Shown here: one piece after another, positions 25,013 through 32,857 of the stretch
Layout: each line of letters begins with the position of its first letter
How positions within the stretch are numbered: the first letter of the stretch is position 1
Assembly (NCBI GenBank): GCA_003599395.1
Contig: QZJX01000009.1
Location: 1 to 60,033 of the forward strand
Direction: 5' to 3'
Length of the DNA: 60,033 nt
Source: Ignavibacteriales bacterium
GTDB lineage: Bacteria > Bacteroidota > Ignavibacteria > Ignavibacteriales > Melioribacteraceae
Position numbers and translations under genes: made by a program
The notes under the pieces: model-generated
Told to the model about the DNA's origin: nothing
The model's input: the letters and a program-made list of their open reading frames with translations, nothing else
The model's database searches: none

Positions 25013-26371
25013 ATGTCACTAAGCAGAATTTTCGACATAGCACAAAGAAGTTTAGGCTCATACCAACGAGCGATTGATGTAACAGCACATAACATTGCTA
25101 ACGCATCTAATCCAAATTATTCAAGACAGCGAGTGAACTTCGGGACAGAAATTCCTGAAATCAATGCCGGAATGATTTGGGGAACAGGTGTAAGATTAGA
25201 AAGTGTTGAACGAGTTCGAAATCAATTGACCGAATCACAAATATTAAATAATAGACCAAAATTCAGTTCAAACGAAAAAACATCTTATTTATTAGGTCAA
25301 GTAGAAAATGTATTTTCTGAACCTTCTGAATTGGGTTTGTCAAATTTGATAAACGAGTTCCTCAATTCATGGGGCGAATTATCATCAACTCCTAATAGTA
25401 TTCCGCTAAGAAATAGTGTTGTTTATTCTGCACAAAAATTAGCCTCAAAAGTTGTCAACATAAAAGAAAGCTTCGATATCATTAGAACAGATATAAGCAA
25501 CGAATTTAAAAGTAACGTAACTCTCATCAACGGATATTTAAAACAAATTCAAAGTTTGAACGCAAGAATTTTTGAAGCAAAAAGCAGTGGTGTTAATCCA
25601 AATGATTTTCTAGATGAAAGAGATAAACTTATAAACGAACTAAGCAACTTTGCTAACATAAATGTTAGTTATGATGATAAAAACATGGCAACAATTTCAA
25701 TCGGTGGTGTATTTGCCGCGGACGGAAATGATTCAATTGAGTTTGAGGCATTTGAAGACGATGGAGAACTTTTACTGCGTACGGCCGGCAGTAATAATAT
25801 TGTAGCATTAAAATCCGGAGAAATGTTTGCGTTGAAAGATGTTTATTCAAATAAAATGGCAAACTATGAAACGCAGCTTGATAATGTTGTTGATGCAATA
25901 AGAGATCAAGTTAATTCAATTCATTCAACAGGTTATTCAATCGACAATCCCCCGCAAACCGGAATCAACTTTTTCTTGGTTACAGATTCAGGTAAGCTTG
26001 TTGTTAACTCTGAGATTCTCGATGATCCATATAAAATTGCAGTCTCAAGTGACGGTACAAATGGGAATGGTGATCTGGCTATAAGTATTTCCAACATAGC
26101 AAATAAAAAAGTTATAAATAATCTAACTATTTCAGAAGCTTACTCAAGTATCATAAGCGGGATTGGTAACAACAAACAATCTGCAGATAATATGGCTGCT
26201 ACGGATAAACTGGTCTTAGAACAACTTGAACTCCAAAAGGCATCTTATTCCGGAGTATCAATTGATGAAGAAATGGCAAACGTCATAAAATTTCAGCGTT
26301 CATACGATGCATCTGCAAAATTAATTAGGGTTGCAGACGAAATGTTAGAAACAATACTAAACATGGTATAA
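25013..26371 (+). CDS. flgK: Flagellar hook-associated protein 1 FlgK
   Basis: FlgK forms the first hook-filament junction zone. N-terminal motif: 'RSLGSYQRAIDVTAHNIANA' followed by 'SNPNYSRQRVNF'. C-terminal motif: 'GVSIDEEMANVIKFQRSYDA' and 'RVADEMLETILNMV'. The middle carries the typical 'LNARIFEAKSSGVNPNDFLDERDKLINELS' segment. At 452 residues it is on the short side of the range. The ATG follows the flgN stop by 1 nt. Confidence 0.97.
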   Translation: MSLSRIFDIAQRSLGSYQRAIDVTAHNIANASNPNYSRQRVNFGTEIPEINAGMIWGTGVRLESVERVRNQLTESQILNNRPKFSSNEKTSYLLGQVENVFSEPSELGLSNLINEFLNSWGELSSTPNSIPLRNSVVYSAQKLASKVVNIKESFDIIRTDISNEFKSNVTLINGYLKQIQSLNARIFEAKSSGVNPNDFLDERDKLINELSNFANINVSYDDKNMATISIGGVFAADGNDSIEFEAFEDDGELLLRTAGSNNIVALKSGEMFALKDVYSNKMANYETQLDNVVDAIRDQVNSIHSTGYSIDNPPQTGINFFLVTDSGKLVVNSEILDDPYKIAVSSDGTNGNGDLAISISNIANKKVINNLTISEAYSSIISGIGNNKQSADNMAATDKLVLEQLELQKASYSGVSIDEEMANVIKFQRSYDASAKLIRVADEMLETILNMV

Positions 26372-26373
26372 TT

Positions 26374-27276
26374 ATGAGAGTGTCCGATTTATTAATGAGC
26401 AATACTTACTTAAGCGGAATAGCAAAAAATAAAAGTAAGATTGATACTTTGAGTAAACAGATTGCAAATCAATCATCCATACTCAAGCCATCGGATTCTC
26501 CGATTGGTACCGCAAAAATTATGCGCTTCGAAAGTAAGATAGCTTCAACCGATCTTTATCTTAAAAACATTAACAGTAGTTATGGTTTTGTAAATGAAAC
26601 AATTCGTGGACTTGAATCCATGGAATCTGAAATCTCCGGAATTCTTGTAAAATTAACCGAAGCAAATAATGCCATTAATCAAGATCATTTAGAAAATTAT
26701 GCAGCACAACTTGATCAATCGCTGGATGCTTTGTTAACATCTGCTAATCTTAGCTATGATGGGAAATATTTATTTGGCGGTACTTCCCATTCCTCACAAC
26801 CGTTTGCAATAACAGCTGATAGATCAGAGGTTGTGTTAAACAGTCCTGATGTAAGCGGAAATTCAAATGTAAAAATTGGGAATAGCACAAATCTAAAAAT
26901 TAACATAACCGGTGAAGAGCTTTTCGGAACAATTAGTTCGGATCCTGAACGTGATATATTCAATACAATTATAAAAATTCGAGATGATCTGAAAAATGGA
27001 GTAATGCCAACCGAAGCAGATGTGACGGCGGTAGATTCATTCCACAAAAAATTGTTAAACAAAATGTCTGATGCCGGATATATCTACAATACTCTTGAAA
27101 ATACTCAGTCACTACTAGAATCACAGAGAATCGAATTAGAAAGTATGCTTTCTACTGAAAAAGATATCGATATGGCTAAAGCCATAGTTGATATGCAGAA
27201 TTATGATTACCTGCTTCAAGTTTCTTATAAAATGTCGGCTATGATACTTCCAAAATCATTATTGGACTTTATCTAA
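26374..27276 (+). CDS. flgL: Flagellar hook-associated protein 3 FlgL
   Basis: FlgL forms the second junction zone and resembles flagellin. The N-terminus has 'MRVSDLLMSNTYLSGIAKNK' and 'LSKQIANQSSILKPSDSPIG', and the middle 'ANLSYDGKYLFGGTSHSSQPF'. The C-terminal flagellin-like helix ('KDIDMAKAIVDMQNYDYLLQ') completes the fold. The length is 300 residues. The stop shares one base with the motA ATG (27276), so a stator gene is coupled to the hook-filament operon. Confidence 0.95.
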   Translation: MRVSDLLMSNTYLSGIAKNKSKIDTLSKQIANQSSILKPSDSPIGTAKIMRFESKIASTDLYLKNINSSYGFVNETIRGLESMESEISGILVKLTEANNAINQDHLENYAAQLDQSLDALLTSANLSYDGKYLFGGTSHSSQPFAITADRSEVVLNSPDVSGNSNVKIGNSTNLKINITGEELFGTISSDPERDIFNTIIKIRDDLKNGVMPTEADVTAVDSFHKKLLNKMSDAGYIYNTLENTQSLLESQRIELESMLSTEKDIDMAKAIVDMQNYDYLLQVSYKMSAMILPKSLLDFI

Positions 27277-28058
27277 TGAAAATGGTAGGCGGATTATTCG
27301 GTTTATTTCTTGGTATAGTTTCCATCTTCGGGGCTTTTCTGCTTGAAGGCGGATCACTTAAAGCTCTGTTTTTAATTGCTCCTTTACTTATTGTTTTCGG
27401 CGGAACATTTGCAGCAACAATCATAGGCTTCGGTTTCGAAAAATTTAGATCAATTTTTAAACTGATTCAAATCGCATACTTCCCGAAGAGATACGATTTC
27501 AAATCATTGATTAATTCATATTTCGAAATTTCCGTGATGGCAAGAAAAGAAGGATTGCTCTCGGTAGAAAAAGAACTTGATAACCTTATGTACACCTTTC
27601 CTAAAAAAATGGTTAGGTATGGAATTGACGGTACCGATGCTGACATGCTGGAAGACATTGCTAGATTAGAAATGAAATTGGTTCAAGAAAGACACTTAGC
27701 AAACGCTGCAATCTTCAACAAGATGGGAGGATACGCTCCCACAATGGGAATTTTAGGAACAGTTATGGCATTAATAATGACTTTAGCAAATGCCGGTTCC
27801 GATCCCGACCTATTAATAAAAAATATAGCAACTGCATTTATTGCAACTTTATGGGGTGTATTAAGTGCAAATTTAATATGGCTTCCGATTGGAGATAGAT
27901 TAAAAGAATGTCATTTAGAAGAAAAACATATGATGGAAATTTCGTTGGAGGGGACAGTAGCACTCTTGAGCGGAGAGATTCCTTCGGTGCTAAAAGCACG
28001 ACTCGTAGGAATGCTGCCTCAAAGAGAGCAAAGAGATCTTCTAGAATTTCAAGTTTAG
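27276..28058 (+). CDS. motA: Flagellar motor stator protein MotA (set 1)
   Basis: The 260-residue protein has four membrane segments with stator motifs: 'ALFLIAPLLIVFGGTFAATIIG', the cytoplasmic loop 'ARKEGLLSVEKELDN', 'MGGYAPTMGILGTVMALIMT' and 'IATAFIATLWGVLSANLIWLPIGDRL'. The C-terminal 'LSGEIPSVLKARLVGMLPQREQRD' is typical of the Gram-positive-like MotA/MotP branch. It is coupled to flgL by a 1-nt overlap. Its last 151 nt overlap the only conventional start of the partner motB gene. A second, different motA lies about 2 kb downstream. Confidence 0.93.
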   Translation: MKMVGGLFGLFLGIVSIFGAFLLEGGSLKALFLIAPLLIVFGGTFAATIIGFGFEKFRSIFKLIQIAYFPKRYDFKSLINSYFEISVMARKEGLLSVEKELDNLMYTFPKKMVRYGIDGTDADMLEDIARLEMKLVQERHLANAAIFNKMGGYAPTMGILGTVMALIMTLANAGSDPDLLIKNIATAFIATLWGVLSANLIWLPIGDRLKECHLEEKHMMEISLEGTVALLSGEIPSVLKARLVGMLPQREQRDLLEFQV

Positions 28059-28720
28059 AGACTGATCTCTACCAAGAGGATAACGATAAAGATCGTTACT
28101 TAATTACTTATGCTGATCTTATTACTCTTTTGTTAGGACTATTTATTATTCTTTACGCAATTTCAAATATTGATATAAAAAAATACGAAGAGATGATGAG
28201 TGCGATTGGAAGTGTTTTTGGTGGTGCAAATGTAATCAACAGTCAACCGGCTGCAACTAGTGCAATTGCCGTTGAGCCGATTGACAAACTTAAAGATGAA
28301 CTAAATTCTTTAATAACCGAAATGAATTACACAAAATCTATTTCGGTAGAGCAAAACGAAAGAGGTTTAACGCTTCATATATTAGATGATATTTTATTTC
28401 CTTCCGGAAGTGCAGAGTTAAATTCCGGATCTGTTGTTGTTCTTAATCAACTTGCATCGATAATTAAAAAACTGCCGAATGATATTAGGGTTGAAGGTCA
28501 TACTGATAATATACCTATAAAAAGCGGCTTATATCCTTCAAACTGGCATTTATCAGTAGCTCGTGCACTAAACACTGCGTACTTTTTAATCGATAAAGAG
28601 AATATAAATCCTGATAAAGTTTCGATTGTCGGATATTCCGAATATCAACCGATTGCGACAAACTTAACTGATGAAGGCAGAGCAAAAAATAGAAGAGTAG
28701 ATTTAGTAATAATAAAATAA
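27908..28720 (+). CDS. motB: Flagellar motor stator protein MotB (set 1), start uncertain
   Basis: MotB anchors the stator to peptidoglycan. The single membrane helix follows 'DRYLITYADLITLLLGLFII', with the ion-binding Asp at residue 70 from this start. A C-terminal OmpA-like domain has 'IRVEGHTDNIPIKSGLYPSN' and 'RRVDLVIIK'. The reading frame has no ATG, GTG or TTG between 27908 and the membrane helix. The protein therefore either begins at 27908, giving a 50-residue Arg/Lys/Ser-rich extension that overlaps motA by 151 nt, or starts at a rare codon such as ATT at 28049. GGAGA lies 12 nt before 27908. Confidence 0.85.
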   Translation: MSFRRKTYDGNFVGGDSSTLERRDSFGAKSTTRRNAASKRAKRSSRISSLETDLYQEDNDKDRYLITYADLITLLLGLFIILYAISNIDIKKYEEMMSAIGSVFGGANVINSQPAATSAIAVEPIDKLKDELNSLITEMNYTKSISVEQNERGLTLHILDDILFPSGSAELNSGSVVVLNQLASIIKKLPNDIRVEGHTDNIPIKSGLYPSNWHLSVARALNTAYFLIDKENINPDKVSIVGYSEYQPIATNLTDEGRAKNRRVDLVIIK

Positions 28721-28732
28721 GTAGAAAGAAAA

Positions 28733-29116
28733 ATGAAAATAACTAACAAACAGTTCGGAGAATTTGAATTCTCCAAAGAAAATATACTTCATTTCAAGAA
28801 TGGTTTATTCGGTTTTGAAGAGTATAAAAGTTTTCTTCTAATCAAAAGTGAAAACGATTTATTCTTTTGGCTTAATTCGGTTGATCAACCCGAATTAATT
28901 TTCCCGCTTGTGGGTTTAAGAGTTATTGATGATTCTTATCCACAAAATGACGAAACCGAAGCATTTGGGATTGTTACTTTAAATAGCGATCCAAATAATA
29001 CAACGGTAAATCTTAAAGCACCCGTTTACATAAATCAAGATAAGAAAGAAGGTTTTCAAACCATCATTGATCATGATAAGTATATGGTTAATTATAAATT
29101 ATTTGTTGAAGATTGA
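28733..29116 (+). CDS. fliW: Flagellar assembly factor FliW
   Basis: FliW binds flagellin and, when free, sequesters CsrA allosterically, coupling flagellin translation to export. The 127-residue protein has family motifs 'GLFGFEEYKSFLLIKSEND', 'FFWLNSVDQPELIFPLV' and 'NPNNTTVNLKAPVYIN' (here DPNNTTVNLKAPVYI). It has a ribosome site (TAGAAAGAAA) and is followed 9 nt later by csrA, the diagnostic pairing. Confidence 0.95.
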   Translation: MKITNKQFGEFEFSKENILHFKNGLFGFEEYKSFLLIKSENDLFFWLNSVDQPELIFPLVGLRVIDDSYPQNDETEAFGIVTLNSDPNNTTVNLKAPVYINQDKKEGFQTIIDHDKYMVNYKLFVED

Positions 29117-29125
29117 GAGAAGACA

Positions 29126-29377
29126 ATGCTTGTACTTAATAGAAAACCAGGCGAAGAAATTCGAATAGGAAGTGATATTCTTATTAAAATAATTTCTTCA
29201 GCTGACGGAAATGTGAAAATCGGAATTGATGCACCACAAGATGTTGCAATACTTCGCGGTGAATTATATCAAAATGTTAAAGAAAGTGTGATCAAAGCTT
29301 CAGAAGAAAGTTACAAACCATTATCCGAAGCTAAATCACTTACAATTAATAAGTTAAGAGATACAGATAATGAATGA
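29126..29377 (+). CDS. csrA: Carbon storage regulator CsrA
   Basis: CsrA is an RNA-binding translational regulator that represses flagellin mRNA in FliW-containing bacteria. The 83-residue sequence is typical: 'MLVLNRKPGEEIRIGSDILI', 'VKIGIDAPQDVAILRGELYQ' with the key Arg in the last beta strand. The C-terminal tail is slightly extended, as in FliW-partnered CsrA. It overlaps the next gene by 8 nt, tying this switch to the stator/signalling operon. Flagellin, its expected target, lies outside the window. Confidence 0.97.
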   Translation: MLVLNRKPGEEIRIGSDILIKIISSADGNVKIGIDAPQDVAILRGELYQNVKESVIKASEESYKPLSEAKSLTINKLRDTDNE

Positions 29378-30101
29378 GCCTGCTGAAAAACTAAAAATTT
29401 TAGTAGTGGATGATTCCGATTTAATTCTGCACGCACTAAAAAATTTCTTTCGTGAATATAATCTCGAAGTAATTACTTGTCATGATGGGCTTGAAGGTAT
29501 TCAGCAAGCAATGGAAACCAGACCGACTCTCATCATACTGGATTTAATGATGCCGAATTTAGACGGTGTTAAGATGTTAAATGTCATCAAACTGATGAAA
29601 GAACTCAAGGATATTCCGGTTATTGTAATAAGTGGCAATACAAATAAACGAAATGTTATAGCAGCGATTGAAGCCGGAGCCGAAAAAGTTTTATCAAAAC
29701 CACTTAAGAAAGAATTGCTAAAGAAAAGCATCTCGGAAGTATTGGATCCGGAGTTTCTCAAGAATGCAAAGAAACCAGAGCAAAAAATCGATTTGAACAA
29801 AGAAGATCAAGAATTCATAAATGAACTACGTCAATATTTTTTGAATGGATTTAATTCAAAAGTTGAATTGATGGAATCTGTTTTTAGAAAAGAAGATATG
29901 GATAATCTTCGATTTGTCTTCCACGAATTAAAAGGAACCGGTTCAACAATTGGCTCACCCGAACTTACTCAAATAGGATTGGAAGTTGAGCAAAAAGTTG
30001 ATGAAAAGATTAAGGATTGGAATTACTATAAACAAAGATGGGATGAAGTACTGGAAATAGTTAAAGAAATTAAAAAAGAACAAGTCTCTTTGGAAGATTA
30101 A
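29370..30101 (+). CDS. Response regulator receiver fused to Hpt domain
   Basis: Residues 7-125 form a receiver with acidic pair D14/D15, phospho-acceptor D58 ('LIILDLMMPNLDG') and K110. Residues ~145-240 form a helical Hpt-like domain with candidate phospho-His H185 in 'RFVFHELKGTGSTIG'. The protein could pass phosphate between receivers and kinases. There is no DNA-binding domain. It overlaps csrA by 8 nt and motA2 by 1 nt, so it belongs to the csrA-motA2-motB2 operon. The partner is not identifiable from sequence; the kinases nearby are candidates. Confidence 0.87.
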   Translation: MNEPAEKLKILVVDDSDLILHALKNFFREYNLEVITCHDGLEGIQQAMETRPTLIILDLMMPNLDGVKMLNVIKLMKELKDIPVIVISGNTNKRNVIAAIEAGAEKVLSKPLKKELLKKSISEVLDPEFLKNAKKPEQKIDLNKEDQEFINELRQYFLNGFNSKVELMESVFRKEDMDNLRFVFHELKGTGSTIGSPELTQIGLEVEQKVDEKIKDWNYYKQRWDEVLEIVKEIKKEQVSLED

Positions 30102-30958
30102 TGCTTATAATTATCGGAATATTTGTTGTTACTGTATCTGTTATTGTCGGGTTTGTTATTGCCGGCGGTAATTTACTTTTACTGCTCCAATGGGCGGAAT
30201 TTTTAGTAATTGGTGGTGCCGCTATTGGTAGTCTTCTAATTTCATCGCCGGTTTCATTAATTAAAAAAATTATAAAAGCCATTCCGGAAGCAATTAAGGG
30301 TAGTCATCTTACCAAACAAGATTTTATGGAATTATTAAAATCTTTTAACGATTTATTCCTAATCGCACAGCGAGATGGTTTACTTTCAATAGAAAGTCAT
30401 ATAGAAAATCCTGATGAAAGTGAAATACTATCAAGAAGTAAAAAATTCATCCAGCAAGATTTTATGAAGAATTTCTTCTGTGATACAATGAAAGTTATGC
30501 TTTCCGGTGGAGTTCCGCCTCACGAGTTAGATGCACTGATGGATATAGAAATAGAAACTTTCGAAATTGAGAGTCAACCTGTTAGTCACTCAGTAGCTAA
30601 AGTCGGGGATGCATTACCGGGTCTGGGTATAGTTGCGGCGGTTCTCGGTATTATTGTCACAATGAGTTCAATCGATCAAGGCGCTGCAGCAGTTGGTGCA
30701 CACGTTGCCGCAGCGTTAGTTGGTACTTTTCTTGGAGTGTTGCTTTCCTATGGATTTGTAAATCCACTCGCTACCAGCATTGAACATATGATAGAACACA
30801 AAACCAGATATTTGCAAACTATAAAGTCATGTATTGTTGCATATGCAAAAGGTAATCCGCCGATTGTAGCTGTTGAAATTGCAAGAAGAACAATTTTCTC
30901 GGAAGATAGACCATCATTTTCGGAGCTGGAAAATTACATAAGAGGAAAAACTGAATAA
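30101..30958 (+). CDS. motA: Flagellar motor stator protein MotA (set 2)
   Basis: This 285-residue stator protein is of the branch usual in proteobacterial MotA. Motifs: 'LQWAEFLVIGGAAIGSLLIS', 'LIAQRDGLLSIESHIENPDES', 'PGLGIVAAVLGIIVTMSSID' and 'VGAHVAAALVGTFLGVLLSYGF'. It differs clearly from the first motA. It is flanked by 1-nt overlaps on both sides, with the REC-Hpt gene before and motB2 after. Ion specificity cannot be read safely from sequence alone. Confidence 0.93.
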   Translation: MLIIIGIFVVTVSVIVGFVIAGGNLLLLLQWAEFLVIGGAAIGSLLISSPVSLIKKIIKAIPEAIKGSHLTKQDFMELLKSFNDLFLIAQRDGLLSIESHIENPDESEILSRSKKFIQQDFMKNFFCDTMKVMLSGGVPPHELDALMDIEIETFEIESQPVSHSVAKVGDALPGLGIVAAVLGIIVTMSSIDQGAAAVGAHVAAALVGTFLGVLLSYGFVNPLATSIEHMIEHKTRYLQTIKSCIVAYAKGNPPIVAVEIARRTIFSEDRPSFSELENYIRGKTE

Positions 30959-31734
30959 TGCGCGGAATAGATAACCCGGAACCTCCAATAATAGTAAAGA
31001 AAATTAAGAAAGGAGGCGGTCATCACGGCGGCGCTTGGAAAGTTGCCTATGCTGATTTTGTTACCGCTATGATGGCTTTATTTATTGTGCTCTGGGTACT
31101 TAGTGCAGGCGAAGATGTTCAACAAGCTGTTGCCGGATACTTTAAAGATCCTGTTGGGTTTAGCTCCGGCGGCGGAAAGTTAATTGATCCGAATACAAAA
31201 TTGAATTTGATGGACAACAATATTCTGAATGAAAAAGATTTCAAGGAAATGCAGAAACAAAAATTTGAAGAAATGAAACAAGAAATTATAGATAAGCTTT
31301 CGGAAAGTGAGGGACTTGCATTTCTATTAGATCAAGTAAAATTTGAATTGACCGACGAAGGTCTTAGAATAGAGTTGTTGGATTCATCAAACGATGTATT
31401 TTTCCAGCTTGGTAGTGCTCAGTTAAATCTTGCGGCAAAAGAAGTTCTTAACAGAGTTGGAAGCGAGATAAGTAAAATCCCGAATAAAGTAGCAATTGAA
31501 GGACATACCGACATCAGACCCTTTAACTCCGGCGGTATAGAATATACCAATTATGAATTAAGTGCAGATAGAGCAAATTCAGCAAGACGAGAATTAATAA
31601 AAGGTGGACTTCGAGAAAATCAGTTGGATGAAATTAGAGGTTACGCCGCTAATCGTCTGCGAGATAAAGATGATCCGTATAACATAATTAACAGAAGAAT
31701 TAGCATTATTATTAAATATTCAGATCAATTATGA
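30958..31734 (+). CDS. motB: Flagellar motor stator protein MotB (set 2)
   Basis: The N-terminus and membrane helix are classical MotB: 'KKGGGHHGGAWKVAYADFVT' then 'AMMALFIVLWVLSA', with the ion-binding Asp at residue 33. A plug-like segment follows, then an OmpA-like peptidoglycan-binding domain ('AIEGHTDIRPFNSGG', 'YELSADRANSARRELI'). The length is 258 residues. The stop overlaps the next ATG (ATGA at 31731-31734), coupling a receiver protein to the stator. The helix resembles E. coli MotB, which is proton driven, while set 1 resembles the MotS/MotB group; the functional meaning is inference. Confidence 0.93.
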   Translation: MRGIDNPEPPIIVKKIKKGGGHHGGAWKVAYADFVTAMMALFIVLWVLSAGEDVQQAVAGYFKDPVGFSSGGGKLIDPNTKLNLMDNNILNEKDFKEMQKQKFEEMKQEIIDKLSESEGLAFLLDQVKFELTDEGLRIELLDSSNDVFFQLGSAQLNLAAKEVLNRVGSEISKIPNKVAIEGHTDIRPFNSGGIEYTNYELSADRANSARRELIKGGLRENQLDEIRGYAANRLRDKDDPYNIINRRISIIIKYSDQL

Positions 31735-32126
31735 GTTCAAAGATTGCAATAATAGAAGACGATCCGTTTACACAGCATTTATATTCACATCTTATGAGAA
31801 GAGCGGGGTATGAAGCTTACATTATGGAGGATGCGAATCTTTTATTAAAGAAACTTGATGAAGAAAATATTGCACTTATAATAATGGATATAAACTTGCG
31901 AAATACATATCTTAATGAAGAGAAAATAAACGGCATTCAATTGTCAAAATACATTAAAACGCACGACAAATATAACCACGTTCCTGTTATTCTTGTTTCT
32001 GCTTTTTCAATGGCTAACGAAAAAAATAATGTTTTGGAAGAAAGTTTAGCACATCATTTTATTACCAAACCAATTACTGATTTTAATGCTTTTATCACTA
32101 CTTTAAAAGAGACAATGTTAAATTGA
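31731..32126 (+). CDS. Single-domain response regulator (receiver only)
   Basis: The 131-residue receiver has acidic residues E9/D10/D11, phospho-acceptor D53 ('IIMDINLRN') and a conserved Lys in 'HHFITKPIT'. The loop after the acceptor is longer than usual (NTYLNEEKING). As a stand-alone receiver it could act like CheY or as a phosphorelay intermediate. It starts in the ATGA overlap with motB2 and ends in a TTGA overlap with the next gene. It lacks obvious CheY-specific features, so a CheY call is not made. Confidence 0.88.
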   Translation: MSSKIAIIEDDPFTQHLYSHLMRRAGYEAYIMEDANLLLKKLDEENIALIIMDINLRNTYLNEEKINGIQLSKYIKTHDKYNHVPVILVSAFSMANEKNNVLEESLAHHFITKPITDFNAFITTLKETMLN

Positions 32127-32791
32127 GCGACGAACAGAAAAAAATATTGATTGTTGAAGATGAAGCCGATACTGCCTATATACTTGGTTTGCTTCTTAAG
32201 AAAAATAACTTCATATCCAAAATTGCAAAGAACGGACAAGAAGCCCTAGAGATTCTTGAAAACTTTACACCCGAAGTAATTATTGCAGATTGGAACATGC
32301 CTATAATGAATGGTATAGAATTATGCGAAAAGGTAAAAAGTTCGGATAAATATAAACTTATCTATTTCATTATTTTAACAGCCAGATCTACATTACAAGA
32401 CCGCGTAAAAGGATTAGATGTCGGAGCAGATGACTTTCTTCTCAAGCCTATTGAGAATCAAGAGTTATTAGCTAGAATTAGAACCGGTATGAGAATTCAC
32501 AATCTTCAAAATGAACTTCGTCAGATTGAACACAGTAAAGCGTTAATTGAAATGGCTACAACCATCGGACACAATATTAATAATCCGCTAAGTAGTCTTC
32601 TTCTTTCTCTTGAAAATATAAAAGCTGAATTAAAAGAAAATAAGTTAATTGCCTCAATTAGCGAAGATGTAAATATCATCGAAGAATCCCTCAAAAAGAT
32701 ACAAATACTAGCCAAAGATTTAACAAACCTTCAGAGGCCTGAATTAATTCAATATGCAGAAAATAAGAGCATGTTGAATTTTAAGGACTAA
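32123..32791 (+). CDS. Receiver fused to a DHp (HisKA-like) domain without ATPase domain
   Basis: Residues 7-122 are a receiver (E12/D13, phospho-acceptor D56 in 'VIIADWNMPIMNG', K108). Residues ~130-205 are a dimerisation/phosphotransfer helix pair with a full H-box: 'ALIEMATTIGHNINNPLSSL', His at 150. The chain ends before any HATPase_c domain, with an in-frame stop and no continuation downstream. It therefore resembles a Spo0B-like phosphotransferase module rather than a kinase. TTG is the likely start, in the TTGA overlap with the previous stop; AAGAGA lies upstream. Confidence 0.8.
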   Translation: MSDEQKKILIVEDEADTAYILGLLLKKNNFISKIAKNGQEALEILENFTPEVIIADWNMPIMNGIELCEKVKSSDKYKLIYFIILTARSTLQDRVKGLDVGADDFLLKPIENQELLARIRTGMRIHNLQNELRQIEHSKALIEMATTIGHNINNPLSSLLLSLENIKAELKENKLIASISEDVNIIEESLKKIQILAKDLTNLQRPELIQYAENKSMLNFKD

Positions 32792-32815
32792 TTCGAACAA
32801 TTTGATTTTTTACGC

Positions 32816-32842
32816 TTAACTTTTTGCAGAATCACCCGATAA
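32816..32842 (+). promoter_or_regulatory. Sigma-28 (FliA)-type promoter
   Basis: TTAA (32816-32819), a 15-nt spacer and CCCGATAA (32835-32842) match the consensus TAAA-N15-GCCGATAA at 3/4 and 7/8 positions. Predicted transcription starts near 32849, 9 nt before the following gene. It is the best -10 box of the four similar sites in the window. Confidence 0.7.
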
Positions 32843-32857
32843 TAAAGTGGTGACTTT

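Noticed and set aside
31731-32126. Calling the lone receiver CheY
   Set aside because: The insertion after the phospho-acceptor and the lack of CheY-specific positions or neighbouring cheA make this unsafe.
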